The notes below the pieces were generated by a model. That model was not told the origin of the DNA. It did no database searches and was given only the letters and a program-made list of their open reading frames with translations. Positions 16,832-30,159 of a stretch of 64,000 bases of DNA are shown here, in pieces (the first letter of the stretch is position 1; every line of letters begins with the position of its first letter). Origin of the DNA: Beroe ovata (Eukaryota > Ctenophora > Nuda > Beroida > Beroidae); assembly GCA_946803715.1 (NCBI GenBank), contig CAMPET010000277.1:13343-77342 (forward strand). Reading direction: 5' to 3'. The position numbers were made by a program, and so were the translations under genes.

Positions 16832-19800
16832 ATTATAGGGAAGGCTGTTATCATGAGAAAAATCATAAGGCAGATTCGTACAAGTACAAAGAACTGGAAA
16901 TCACCAATTGCAATGGTCACTTGAGTGTGATCGCGAAGAAAAACTCACTTGTTATGGCAGTCTTGAGTCTCGATTACACCCGCCTCAATTCACAGTCAGG
17001 ATAGTGGACAGTGAATATTGTGTAGCGGGACGAAGTAGCGGGATGGTGTGTTTGACTGTCAGGATTCCATGTGTGACATGAACTATCTGGATCTATATGA
17101 TGTCATAGGATGACCCTGGGATTACCCTGGGATGACCCTGGGATGACCCTTGGTGTCCTGGTGTCTATTGATTCTTCTAGAGGGTGGGCTCATGACTGTT
17201 TCCCAATTCCACCGCATTGCCTAGCTCAGTGCTCACCGCTAGGCTTGGTGACTCCCATTTTCACCACTTGGGCACAATTATCCGCCTCCCTTTGATGACG
17301 TATTCCTCTGCTTTGGATACACGGTGGTTGTTGACAACAGTAAAAGCAACAGCGTGACGTGTTGCTTGGAACACATCACGCTGTTCTTGTTATCGTTGCT
17401 ATTAAAACCATGATTGAAAACCGTCACCAAATTTAAACTCACTGCACACGACCAGCAGATATCGCCCCTGGTCGTGCCACTCCTTGCGGTTATCTACAAA
17501 TATAGCTCCTCGAGTGTGAGCTATATTGTTCTAGAAATACTATATAGTTGATCTAGAAATACTATATAGTTGATCTAGAAATACACTCCCATAGGCGATC
17601 TGACACGTGAGGTGTTTTAACAGTGTTTCCACAACGATAGCGATGATGTGATGATTGTGGTTAATAGCAGATATAGAGTTTAAATCATGGTTTGATGATG
17701 CTGGTATTGTTCATCTCAGTATTTACAATTGCTAAGTGATCAGTAGTTTCAGTATAATCACTAATCACTGATCAGTATACGGAGGATTATGATAATTACA
17801 GTATGGGGTTATGATAATTACAGTAATTATCATAGGGTTATGAAATTGCAGGCAGGGAATTGTTGTCTGATAATAGTACTCCCCTATAGGGCTATATTCA
17901 AAGTTCTATAGTAGCTGGTGATATAGCACCTCTCATGAGACACTGTAATTTGTTCTAGACATGGCACTCAATTAGACGTCATTATCTGCGTCACTTTCTC
18001 CTACTATATTACGTCCTTGACACCTGTCAGATTCACTTGTATATAATGATAATGACGTATCTCTGCTGTGTTAAACAGCCACACAATATGCAGCTTGATC
18101 GAATATGAGCAGGTCTGTGTTTGGGAATTGGGACAGCTAAATAAAACACGGAACCTGCATGACAAGGGAAAATTTCCTGGTTTAAACTATTTCTTGAGAA
18201 AATGTCGAGTCTTGGGTACTATTGTTATTGTCAATACTATTGTTTGACAACACAGGATATTAAACTGCACGTCACACGTTTAAAACACGTCATTTCCTGT
18301 CATTGATTATCATGTCAAGGACTGAATAATCATGTCTGATTTCTCTCCCCGAGAATAGGTATTCTGCAATTCCAGAAGGCCAAACACATCTCCCCTCACT
18401 CCTTCCCTCTATGTAGAGTCTTGAGATCACTATAACTATTCAAGTACAGGATGGCTAATAGTGCCACCCCTATTAACAGATCATAATGATGATGTCAATG
18501 ACCAATGACCATATTGATCATGGTGACGTCACAGAGCTAGAACACGATCACTTAGCATTTCATACTGCCCTGGGGCATGATTTGAAGACTACAGTCGAGG
18601 GATTTAAGGTCAATACTCAATGACTATTCATTGATAGATATTAGAACTGTGTAAATGACCACATTGTCAATGACTCATGTCAATGGTATACCGGATATTG
18701 AACTGTGTATTCTGACGTTCACACTAGTGACGTCTACCGATAGATAGTGACGTCAGAACTTTTGTAGAATACTGGAAACTGTTTTCGTGCATTATATGAC
18801 GTTAGAAGAAAGTAACACGAGTAGATCCCAACTTCTGGGAGGAAATCGTCGCTGGACAGTGCAGACCGAAAATCAAAAACGATAGGAGCATTCGTAAAAA
18901 AGTCGTTAATTTTTCCAATGGTGTGAAGTGTGAACACATGCCATCACCAATATTGCGCCATATTCTCTAACAACCAGTTCACAATGACCTTCAACTTTCG
19001 TATTCTTCTGATTGATCATAATAATCAACAGGTGATAAGGTCTAACTGGGAGATGATCATGTCTACAGTGTAGAGTGTACAGCATCTGTCTATGTTCCCA
19101 TTGTACAGGGGATGCAGACACTAATGAGACAGTTAATGAGTTCCTGACTCACTCATTAGCAATCTTCTCCTACTCCTGCACTTGAGTGCTAGGTATATCA
19201 TGGTCCCCGCTATAATAGTCATTGGTGTGCTAATGCTATTTGTGATGATGTAGAATATCTGCAAGTCTCTGCTAGATATACTCCACAGTAGATATAGACC
19301 ATGATAGTAGCTCTGTCTCCAGATATCAAACAACATGATACATTAGCTGCAGCAACGTTGCAGGGAATTTCTCACGATAACACGATCTGTTATCGGATTA
19401 TAGGATACCTAATTGAACTATCTGATTATGGGGTACCTAATTTACCTATCTAATTAGATTCAGTTCGCTGATTGGGTCATCGGCATTACTATGAGTATCA
19501 TCTACTCCGATGTCAGCTCTTCGAGAATCCAGAAACTGCGCGAAGTTAGGAGATTCTAGAGCAATCTAGATCTAGATCCTCTTGTTACAGATTGAACTGC
19601 AATTCCCTGCAAATTTACCCGAAGATGAGCACATGGCTTCCCTTACAGTACGTGGTCCAGGGACCAATTCCTGAGGAAACAATAGAACCGAGACATGTGT
19701 GTCATGATACGTCACACATACGAATCTGTTTAAACTCCCCCCCATGCATTGGGCACTGTAACACTGACACTGTCATATCCAATAATATATGTGCTCAAGT

Positions 19801-20188
19801 ACCGAGTTGTGCAAAATAATTCCCTGAAGAATATAATACGGATAATATTAGCAGTATGACACATATATCAGTCGTCTTGAGACTCATGTTTTTACGAAAA
19901 TATTGTCTCTCCGAAAAAACAACACTTTGTCATTGCTGTGACGCGTGTTGGGCTATATTAATCGCCACCAATGCGACGACTGATATGTCACCTCATGCAT
20001 AGTTCGTCTTCGAAAATAGAAAATATACTTCATAAATATCAATGAAGATGAAAATTAATTGTTATTTTTCTGAATTTTCAAATAACTGGTTGCACCCTCA
20101 TCAATTGACAATTTAGGAACAAAATTAAGAAGCCTTGTTTAGGCACCTGCAGATTCCCTAGCAAAACCCTTGTGCCAAAAAACGTCAA
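16832..20188. other. Region without supported genes
   Basis: I see only short ORFs. Local features: a GGATGACCCT-type repeat at 17109-17150, a TTGATCTAGAAATACTATA direct repeat at 17530-17585, and a GGTTATGATAATTACAG repeat near 17790-17830. AT content is moderate and stops are dense in all frames. Confidence 0.5.
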
Positions 20189-20536
20189 TCAGTCGTAATA
20201 ACCTCCATCATTCCCAAACTTCAATAAGATATGTTTTTCCTTTCCCATAATATGCTGCCCGACATGATTCCAATCACTGATCTCTGCGTACACTCCCACA
20301 CTCCCCCTTCCCCATGTGAGGACAGGTGCAGCAGTTACCCTCTTGGCGATATACACTCCCACTGAGTTCATGACAGGAGACGGGGGAGGGGTAACCCAGC
20401 TACTCTGGGAGTAATCCTGTCCCCCCTCCCCCCACACACACACATTGTACGGCGCCCTTGAAAAGTGTGAAATTGTTGTCCCTTCATGGTGCCAGGAAAA
20501 ATTAGTGATTACGATACATTGCGAATCACGGCCCAC
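20189..20536 (-). CDS. Unclassified ORF, possible terminal exon
   Basis: An open frame of 115 codons ending in a stop at 20189. The translation looks protein-like (aromatic and Gly-rich, for example VCVWGEGG, ISDWNHVGQH and FGNDGGYYD) rather than low complexity, but I recognise no family and see no certain start or acceptor. It may be the last exon of a minus-strand gene whose other exons I cannot link. It could equally be a chance ORF. Confidence 0.25.
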   Translation of the reverse strand: MGRDSQCIVITNFSWHHEGTTISHFSRAPYNVCVWGEGGQDYSQSSWVTPPPSPVMNSVGVYIAKRVTAAPVLTWGRGSVGVYAEISDWNHVGQHIMGKEKHILLKFGNDGGYYD

Positions 20537-22033
20537 ATTTCAAATGGTGTCACACAGGAGGGTCACGCATCAAATGATTTTCCCTGTATACAATATTGCA
20601 TTCCTAGCTGTCTGCAGCACACAGCTCCATGATATATCCTCCAATGAAAAATGAATATGTGGTCTTGCTGCAATATGGTAATCCTCGTATTATCACCTGA
20701 TTAAATTAGGAGTTTCCCCGTTTCCTTCCACCCCCTCACTCCCCCTACCCCTCACTCCCCCTCACTCCTCCCCTTCACTTCTCGCCCTCACTCCCCCTCC
20801 CTCCTCCATCTCCCCCTTCCCATTCCTATCGTTTCTCCCCCTCCTCCGTTCCCACTCCTGCCCCTATCAGCCCATCTTTCATTCGATAATTGTGAACTCT
20901 AATCTGAAGTACTTCTAACCGACTCAAGGACAGAACATTAGCCATTAGAAATGAAATCACAGTACCCCACACGTCAAATATTATATTGAGTTAGAGGGAA
21001 GCGTGGTGCCGCAAGGAACAGCTTTGTAGCGGCTTTTTTACAGTCGCAAAGTTGACTGTCTACTGGAAAACAGCACCGTATTTCCAAGATAAAGTGGGTA
21101 TTGGGTAAAACGGATTTTATTTTCGTTTTACTCCCTCTTGCAAATATTTTACCGAAAAAACGGTTGATAATGTTCCAAACAGGACTTAGTTAAGATGAAG
21201 ATTGAAATAGGAAGCTGTGAATTGTAAATGAAAAACTAGAAAATTGAAATATCATACAGAAAATTCGGCTAAATAAAACTTAAATAAATCAAATTATGAA
21301 AGATCCGTATTGTACGGCAAATATACATCGAGATTGCAAACTCATTTGCATCTGCAGCAAATGAAAATATAAAGCACAGCATGATCGGTATAAAAGCAAA
21401 ATAATGGCGTAACATTTTGTCTTTCTTTTGGCGAAGTTTCCCACTTCGAGCTGGTTGGGGATCTTATATACATAGCTCACATGATGGCATATAGTTCATG
21501 TCCGATAGATTGAGTACACTGGTAGGTTGAGTACGCAGATCGAGTACTCAATCCTGGCAGATAGCTTGGCAGATTGAGTACTCAGTACTCACTCACAGAT
21601 ATTGTGTTCAGCTATGGCATGTGCTGCGCAGCACAAGCTCTCTTTCTCTCTAATCCTATCGTAGGAGTAGGCGCAGTAGTGCGTAGTTCGCATCATCATG
21701 TACACACTGAGTAGTGAGTACATCTTGAGTAGTGAGTACATGAGTGCTGATCAGTCTCTTTCTTTCTGGCGAGTGGCGGAGTTTGACTGTTGACGATTCC
21801 TATCAGTTGTGTCCTAATAAATCTCCTAGAATTTCTAGATCCTCCTAGAGCATGGTTCTGAACCACCGCAAAACAAATTCATTCTCTCATCCCTCAAATT
21901 GTCTGTCTATGAAGGAAGAGAAGAAGGGGGCAGGATGGTCGTTTCATCTCTCTTCATCACTCTATCACCACGATTTACTTGGTGTCTCTATAAATAGTTC
22001 TCTGCCCAGTGTTGGGCTATGCTCGCGAACTGG

Positions 22034-23520
22034 TTAGGTGTCTCCAATTCGTTCCAGAACCTTCATAAACTTCCTTCGGACTTGCTCGTTTTTGTAGTTG
22101 TCTTGCACTGAAAGGAATACAAACTTTAGTTTCATTATTTTCCAAACAATGTCGCTTTAACTTTGTGCTGGATGAATTAGTGAACACTATTAGTGAACTG
22201 TAGCCAGCTTTTCCAGAATAAAGTTATGATCGGAACTACACTTACATAACAAGTTTGTAGATCGCTGAAGAACGTCCTCAAGTCTGTAGATATCATCAGA
22301 AAGGGAGGAAACTTTGTCCTCCAAGTTGTCAATTTTCTCCAGAAGCTCAGAGTTGCTTCCCTCTGTGAAGGATAGAATCATGTGATGATGGTCAATAACG
22401 TATATCTAGTAATATCTGCCTGTTCAATAAATTCTCTGAGAATTGGGAACAGTTTCGTCACGTGTTGATACAGTTTGTTCTATCTGCTACAGTTGCATGT
22501 GAACTTACCAGAATATTCAGCTGCCTCATCGTCTAGCCCAAAGTCCATGATATTGTTGTCCGTGTACGCATTGTTGGGATGATTTACCAAACTGAATGTT
22601 GTAACTCTCACTGACTCATCATCGAAAATATCGAGGAAGTTGTCCCCACTCATCACGACACAGGACACGAGGCCGGCATATTCCCCACATACCTCCCAGA
22701 CACCACTTCGAGCCTGAGGAAATGACCGGGTCGTTAAATATCTGTCCCCTTCAATCATGTGTTGACACTGCACGTATGTGTGATTCTCTCAGCTTTTCTG
22801 CACTATGATTTTTTACATACATCCAAATGCAATGCTCACCTCAATGTATGTGGAAGCGGACACGATAGAATTCTCAGCAGAAGTGAAGCTCTTCCTGCCA
22901 CTGGTAAAAGTGAGGCATCTCTCATCTTTACAAACTCTCAGCTTTGGTCCTGAGAAGGTGAAGTGTGATTATAACCTTGCGTTTTATTCCTCGAATCGAG
23001 TTTTTTGCAGATTTCATGAAAATTTGTCGTGAATTTAGATCATGTACTCACTCATATCAAGGAAATCTGAAGATTGATCCGCCTGCATGTACTCCCTCCT
23101 TGCTCTTGTTTCCTCAATTCTAGATTTGACACATCGACACCTCGGTCCGTCGGTAGCTTGTCGTTTCATCATTCCGGCATTCTTCTTCTTCCTTCTCCTC
23201 AAATACTTGTTTCTCTTGCCCGGCTGCAAAGTTATACTCGGTGAAAACCCCTATTGGATGTGTTGTCATGGTAACACATGGTGACACGCGGCTCTGTGAT
23301 TGGTTGTATACATGTCACGTGTGTTATTATACTCACATTGATGCATCCACGAGGGAGGTCCTGGTCAGCTCTGAGTTTCCTGTTGTTACAGCTCATTTCG
23401 CGGAGAGAGGTGGGCAGCCCGTAGATACTGATGATTTCCCTCTCCGTGGCGGGCAGGGGGAGCTGTCCCGCAACAGAATAGTCCGTGTACCAACAACAAC
23501 TCACGTACAGGACCAGGACC
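22034..23520 (-). CDS. Unknown probable secreted protein with basic cluster and C-terminal coiled coil
   Basis: Six phase-consistent exons in transcript order: 23337-23520, 23052-23223, 22840-22949, 22509-22767, 22246-22362 and 22034-22107 (TAA). The first visible exon begins after an acceptor, so a 5' exon is missing. It opens with a hydrophobic stretch (VLVLYVSCCW...) that may be the end of a signal peptide, followed by ATEREIISIYGLP. Exon 2 carries a basic run (LRRRKKK) and CRC, which could be a proprotein-cleavage or glycan-binding site. The middle part has spaced cysteines (VCKDERC, ECQH, EVCGEYAGLVSC) and an acidic segment. The last two exons form a coiled coil (LLEKIDNLEDKVSSLSDDIYRLEDVL). 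I do not recognise the family. The exon chain is strong evidence for a real gene; secretion is inference. Confidence 0.65.
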
Positions 23521-25400
23521 CTGCAGGAGGGAGGATTATTAATGGGGGTAGTGTGGGGTTTGGGTAATAATGGGGCACAGTGTGGGGTTTGGGTGATAAT
23601 GGGGCACAGTGTGGGACCAGGACCCTGCAGGGAGGAGGGGGAATTATAGGGTACAGTGCTCAGAGGGAGTGGGCACTGGGCTTGCTTTAGCAGAATGAGG
23701 GGGGAGAGGGATAATAAATGAGAGGATGGGGGTGGGGTTTGGGTAATAATGGGGCACAATGTGGGGGCGTGGGCTTGCTATCACTGATCATGTAGCGGAG
23801 TGAGGAATGAGAGAGGTTGTAGCACTGGTTCACTCACTGGTTCACTCACCCCTTTAGGAATCTGAGTAGTCGATTACATGTCTTTTCCGTCTCTCTTCGT
23901 GTATCCATTTATGTATCGCTAAGAAACATGTTGTGGTTAATATAAACAGCGTTCATTAAAAAGTAAAAACTGTACGGAAAAAGTAACCTTTTGTGCCATG
24001 AAGCAGTGGCAGTAAAAACTAGTGATGGGAACTGAGTCAATAGGGGCTCAAGACCCGTATATATATATGGCGTGACTTGGAAACCTATACTTGACTAGAT
24101 TTCCACTTTCCACTAATTTACACCGTGGCATATATTGCCTCACATACCCGCCCCCACAGTATCCCAGTGCCCCGCGCCGCGCGCAGCCCTTATCTGCAGT
24201 AACTGATAACTTTTTCCTGGTGTTTAAATTACAAATCCGAGTTTAACATCGCACACTTTAAGTTTATTAACTGGTTCACTCTTCATGTAATTGCTAATTT
24301 AATTTGCTAGAATTATGACAGAAGTGCAAAACGCACAGACTCATGGGATGCGGTTTTTCATCACCCTGCCAAAAACACCCGATTATTACCGCTCAATATG
24401 ATAGGTTTACATGTATTTGTGATAACAATCTGTTTCTAGCTAAGGTTTCCCCCTTCGTTTTGACGTCACATTCACGAGACATGGCGAAAATGACGTCACA
24501 GAATCCATCACGAGTGGGGACGCGTGTTTTTTGCGTGATACCCCACTCTAGGTCTTCAACTGTGACTCGTCATGTGACAGAATATTGCCTCTCTTTTACT
24601 TCTACTTCAATCCGTTAATCCGTTATATAGACCCAGATTCATGGCTGAAATCTGCAAGTTGGCGTGATGGAGCGTAACCGGAAACAAATTGATCAGAGTT
24701 GACCCAATACAGATCCTAGAATCGATGAGCAGTGAACACATCATATCAAGTACCAAACAAGACAACGCTGATATCAAAACAAAATGCGATAACTGGTGCA
24801 CTGATGCGAACTGCGGTGCATTACTACCCGTGGAGCACTGCTGCAGCGCGCAACTTGGGGTGCGTGATATTGTGAAAGAGGGACCGCTCCGCACTCTAAA
24901 ATGGGATCACTATAATATCAATCAACCATGACGTAATGTAAACAGTCACTGTACGATATCTATAATCTTTCCGTGGGAGGGTGATGTAGTACGGTCCAAT
25001 AGCGTCACATAGCGGCGCATAGAGGCACATAGCGGTCACATAGCGGCAGGGAAAGGCAAGGCTACATAGTGGCTATGGCGTAGCCGCAGGAAATGGCTCT
25101 GTATTGTGGACTGACTAGAAATGGAAGTTCGAGTGCACTCACTTCTACTAGAAATGAGTGATAGATGCACTCACTTCTACTAGAAATGAGTGATAGATGC
25201 ACTCACTCACTCCTACTAGAAATGAGTGATGACTGCACTCACTCCTACTAGAAATTAGTGATGACTGCACTCACTGATCGTACTAGAAATGAGTGATAGA
25301 TGCACTCCTGGGTCTTGATTCAGATGATTGATCGACCAAGTCTGCTACTGAAGTGTGGCAAACACTGGTGTATTAATAGCCCATCACTTCAAAGTGAGTA
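23521..25400. other. Mostly noncoding stretch
   Basis: This contains GGGGTTTGGGTAATAATGGG-type imperfect repeats at about 23540-23765. It should also hold the missing 5' exon and promoter of the unknown minus-strand gene. A GCGC-rich patch occurs at about 24165-24190. No further coding exon can be supported. Confidence 0.4.
25100..25310. repeat. Tandem array of about 40-bp units
   Basis: About five to six units built on CTACTAGAAATGAGTGAT followed by AGATGCACTCACT, with small variants (GACTGCACTCACT). Immediately before it, at 25000-25060, a CATAGCGG-type short repeat is present. Confidence 0.85.
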
Positions 25401-25499
25401 ATTGGTGAGACGAAGGGCAGTTAACCGAATTGGAAGGAGACAAGTCCGTTAATAAATTCGGCGTTTTCTCTCATTTGAAATTCGATTGTTCTGCTAGAA

Positions 25500-25530
25500 G
25501 AGAGTGTTTGTGTGTGTTTGTGTTTGTGTG

Positions 25531-25562
<32 letters not shown>

Positions 25563-25650
25563 CAGTGTACTCNNNNNNNNNNNNNNNNNNNNNNNNNNNN
25601 NNNNNNNNNNNNNNNNNNNNNNNNNNTGTGTGTGTGTGTGTGTGTGTCTG
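25500..25650. repeat. (TG)n microsatellite with embedded gap
   Basis: TG repeats lie on both sides of a run of Ns at 25573-25626, so the true repeat length is unknown. ORFs spanning it are artefacts of the dinucleotide repeat. Confidence 0.9.
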
Positions 25651-28553
25651 TCCCTATGTCCCAGAGTGAACCACGATGGAAGTGCGTCAAACCCGGAATA
25701 CGGGGTTTTCTGAGTTGCCGCGGTCTGAGGAAAGGTGCGTTTCCCCACCTGATTGTTGGATAGCTCGCTACTGGATGAAAGTAGCGTAGTTACCATAGCA
25801 ACTATATTCCTATCTCACGCCGATAGCCCATCCATCTCTGTATATATCAGTGTAAATAGCCTCAGATCTAGGAGGCACTGTATTCACGCAAGCTGGGCGT
25901 GGCAGCAGGAGTAGCAGGCTAGGGTGGCCCTGCCTCCCCACCCAGCAGAAATGAGGACGAAAATGCAGGATTGGGTTTCATAAGCAGGGAATATAATGTA
26001 TGACCTGAATCGTATATTCATATGAGCAATGGTTGGACTCAGATTCGATCATTTCTCATGTTTTCCGATGAAAGAAGCTCTCAATAGAATCGTACCTATA
26101 GAATTGTACCACTATGGTAAAATTAGAGATCTAATGAGGTAAAACTGGGGATGATGTAAGTTGTAATAAAGTTATTCCTTGATTATGGGAGAGAGAGAGG
26201 GAAAGTCGTCATTTCCCGCTAATTTTGGATAAATTGCCACAATAAGAAAAATAGAATAACAAAAAAGAACCCCGCGAAAATTACGATCATGTCTTTCTGG
26301 TAAGTCTAACGACTATTGATTACTGCAAAAGGAAGCGCGCACTTTATATCACGTTTTTCAACTCTATTTAAAACTCTGCAAATTGTAACAATTCAGACAA
26401 TGTAGTGCTCGATTCACAGAATCACTGCAGTAGGGGAGCAGATCAAAAATAGAGCGTTGCTTGCTTCCAGCCACTACTACCATGTTAAATAGTGGCGCTT
26501 TGCAGTACTACGCGTCTGCACATTGTTTGAGTCGCCATAACAAAAACAAAAGGTTGTGATTCAATAGTCTCTTATTTATAGTTCACTGCGCTGCTACGAG
26601 ACGACTGGAAATCTTTTGAGGGGGTGTTAAAATTCCGACACTAATTGTATGAAATCCTTGATGAGGTGTCAGTATATCTTTAAACACGGCTCGCTAGAAA
26701 TTAGAGCAATGCAGCGGGTACCCAAACCTCCTGATAGTTCGCAGGTTTCTCTTGATGACGTAGTGAAACGTATAGATATAGATGTCCCAATGGAAGGCCT
26801 TATAGGGTATTAGCATATGTACAAGATATGACCAATAATATATATGTGGACCAAGGATCGACCGGGATCGCTTTTTCANTGTTTAAAAGAAGAATCAGGT
26901 GATTAATGTTAGCACTGCAACGAGACACGGAGAAAAAGACGGGGGAAATTTAGGGGGATACCGATGGGGGGGGGTTACTGTGGGGACCGTAGTGATCCTC
27001 TATTTCCCAGAAAAGAGGCATGTGACATAGCTGTCACGCGTTATGACAGCTGTAAAACTGAGTCAAATATACAGATCTGTGGAAAGGAAAGTGATTGTCA
27101 GCTTTTGAATTGAACAGGTCGCGCAGGCCTAGTTCTGATTATGATCATCAACCACAGAGCATGAATCATCAGCTGCAGCCAGCCACCCCTGCATCTTGAT
27201 AAGTAGGAGGACCCTGCAGACACAATGATGATGTGTGAAACGGAAACGAAAGTGATGTCATTCGACTGATGAGCACTGAACAGGATGAGTCATTGAGTCA
27301 TCATCATATGATTTCTATGTGGGAACTATTTTAGACTCCCTCCATGTGGGGACTAAAGTAGTAGGGAGTTCACGCAATCTAAGTGATCATTCATCGTCGG
27401 TTCATGCGGTTCTGCGAATTATGACATGGCAATTGGCAAATGCAATAAAACTCTTCCAGAACTATGTTCAGTGATGGACAAATTGGCACTGCCTGCAGTG
27501 ATAACACACACACACACACACGATTTGGTCAGGGTCCAAATATAATCACGGGTTCAGTCATCACAGATGATGACCAAAGCTTGTCTGATTACCGTGCGAA
27601 CTAAATGAAGCTGGAGAATCCGCCAAAAAGTCCACGACTGCCATGCTAGGGTCATGGTTAAAAAAATAAGAATAGAAAAAGTAAAAATACTATCGATTAA
27701 ACTAACAACATGTTCGGCACTATAAGTTATGGCGTTATAAATGATATGAGAAAAACTAAGGATTATAAGTGAAGTCGGGTCTGAACCGCGCTCGCGCTGT
27801 GGGTAAATATAATCCCGTCTGAATTATGTCACATCGCATAATCTCACGTTTCAATGTACCTTGCCATGATATGGACTGTATAATAATTAGCATGGTACTG
27901 AGGTAATTAAGACACAATATGTTAATTGATTACAACATACCAAGTCTAGACACGGCCGATAGGGAAAGCGAGTGTGAGAAATTGGTCGAATAAACTCTGC
28001 GATCGAGCGAGTGCAGCGTTTTTTCTCTCAGCAAGAGATGGACGGGACAAATTGCACTGAGTGATTGGGTGATTGAATCAAGTGATAAAGTTACCATCTC
28101 TCTCTCTCTCGCATGTCACATTTGCACCTCTGTTCCTTGACCCGCTCCTGACTCATGACTGACAAGTGCTGTCCGCTGCTTTTATAGTCTGTAGTAGACA
28201 GACACACTGCTTGTGTTTGTGTGTGTGTGTGTGTGTTTGTTTGTTTGTGTTTGTGTTTGTCCTATCATAGTCTGCGGTGCTTGGTAAAACTACTACTGTC
28301 TGCTGCAAACAATTCTCATTCAGTATTATGTCCTGATATTCTGATCATATATTTGCAAAATTTGTGCTTCTGCAGCTGCTAGATCAAATATTGATAGCAG
28401 ACGTCCAAATGAGTCCCAATGATGAATAAAGCGAATTTATTCCTATAGGATTTGTAAATATTCCTTTCCCCAGTACCCAATACCACTATAATATTGATCA
28501 TAAACCTATCAAATGGGAACTTGCTGAACCTGGGCTGATCAAAGAGAAGGGAT
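25651..28553. other. Region without supported genes
   Basis: Stops are frequent in all frames and no exon chain can be built. A single N lies at 26879, a (CA)n tract at about 27504-27521, and TCTCTC and TGTGTTTG tracts at about 28098-28260. Confidence 0.5.
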
Positions 28554-29604
28554 ATGAGGGTATTGGATCAGAGTGAGAGTGAGTTTAACACAGCAGCAGT
28601 CCTCACTGAACTTGCATCAGTAAACTGCCCGCTCACGTTTTGCATTCCCGGTAAAAACAGTGCGCAAAACGCGCTGTCTATCATGCGATGGAAAACTAAC
28701 TTTTGGTGCCGCGTGATGGAATTGAGTCCCTCTCTCTCATTAGCTCCCTTTGCTCGATAGTAATAGAGTTTTTGTAAAATAATAGAGAAATGCTGAAAAG
28801 GAGAAATAAACCGCAGTAAACATAGTTTAAAAGAATAAATATTTGAATGTCAACGTGGCAAAAAATGTTGGGATGATAATTAGACACTTGTGTTTATCAA
28901 AAAAATCAACGAGCGGTTCTACTGAACCCCGGTGTTTAAAATGCCCCCCCAAAGTCGTACGATTTTTAACTGGTGAAAGAGAGAGAGGGGGGAATATCCC
29001 CTTATCGGAGGTAGGAAACCTGACAAAGCGCACCTGACCTGGTGCTCCAGTACCACTGGGGTGCATGGTACCATATGAGGGGGGGGGGTGAGATGGGCAT
29101 CCCCTGCTATCTCTATACCTAGAGGTATAATATGGCATTGACAATACCTCGACATCAGGATTCGACATGAGCGGAAAATGATGATGACATGATGCCTCCT
29201 TTTATCCAGAGTGTACACCATCATATTCGAATATTGTCTAGGCTTCGTGAAGAAACGCATAATCTCATTACGGGGTGTCAATGCAACTTGGTTCACAGTT
29301 CCCTCCCCACATTTCACAAGATTTGTAAGGTTTTGCCAAATTGTGATAACCCTGATGATGGTGGTAGACAGCAAAATTGGAATTTTTGGTGGCGCTCCTA
29401 CCTTGGTTTATCACTCTGTTTCACGTCTTTAATCACTACAGAATGTGTGATGAAATGTGTGAAATTAGGAACGAATGTGTGATCAATGGGGGCAGGCGTG
29501 GTGTGCGACAATCATCGTACCTCAACTGCGATATGAAATGAACGTGGAATTTTGGCGATCTCCCCCTCTTTAAATAGGCATCAAAGATTACCGCTTGCTG
29601 CCAT

Positions 29605-30159
29605 CTAGGCGCTAACATTATTGTGGGAAAAAGCTTTTAAAAAGTTATTAAAATCGATAAAGTCAACACTTGCTGCTGACACGTTTTTGAAATCAATAGC
29701 CATTCTTGAATTGTAGCAATTCGGCGTGTGATTTCGAGAGGTGAAGGAAGGTGGAATAGAATGATAGTAACCGCCATTTCGGTGCCGTCTATTTTCCATC
29801 CCGGGACACGAGAAACTAAAGTCAAATTTTATCCCCTGCAACACAGCTCGGTTGTGCTGCGGAGGGCTGAACCCTGTTTCCATGGTAATGACATGATCCC
29901 TGAACACCCATTCATCCCATGGCGTCCCTAACAACCCAGGATCGCTGGCATGGAACCATCTCGCATTCTCGCACCATCCCACTGTTATCCCGTCATCCGT
30001 CATAGTAGCGGTTTTGATCGATGAGTTTAAACTCGGGTATATTTGAAAACAATGTTTGAAAAAGTGGGTGCCCCCGGTGCGTTTAGCTTGGTGGCACCTT
30101 GCGTAACTACAGCAGTAAAACGTAGATAGCACGCACGTGCGCATTGCTGTAAATTGCAC
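29605..30159 (-). CDS. Unclassified ORF of up to 184 codons
   Basis: A long minus-strand open frame ending in TAG at 29605. The region from about codon 50 (TMTDDGITVGWCENARWF...) to codon 110 reads like a folded domain rich in Trp, Phe and Asp, for example LGTPWDEWVF and VITMETGFSPP. I do not recognise it. A further minus-strand open segment at about 29180-29370 (containing PRNEIMRFFTKPRQYSNMMVY) could be another exon, but a splice connection cannot be shown. It may be a gene fragment. Confidence 0.35.
   Translation of the reverse strand: MQFTAMRTCVLSTFYCCSYARCHQAKRTGGTHFFKHCFQIYPSLNSSIKTATMTDDGITVGWCENARWFHASDPGLLGTPWDEWVFRDHVITMETGFSPPQHNRAVLQGIKFDFSFSCPGMENRRHRNGGYYHSIPPSFTSRNHTPNCYNSRMAIDFKNVSAASVDFIDFNNFLKAFSHNNVSA

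Noticed and set aside
25421-25796. Overlapping ORFs of Cys-Val or His-Thr runs
   Set aside because: They are translations of the (TG)n microsatellite through an N gap.
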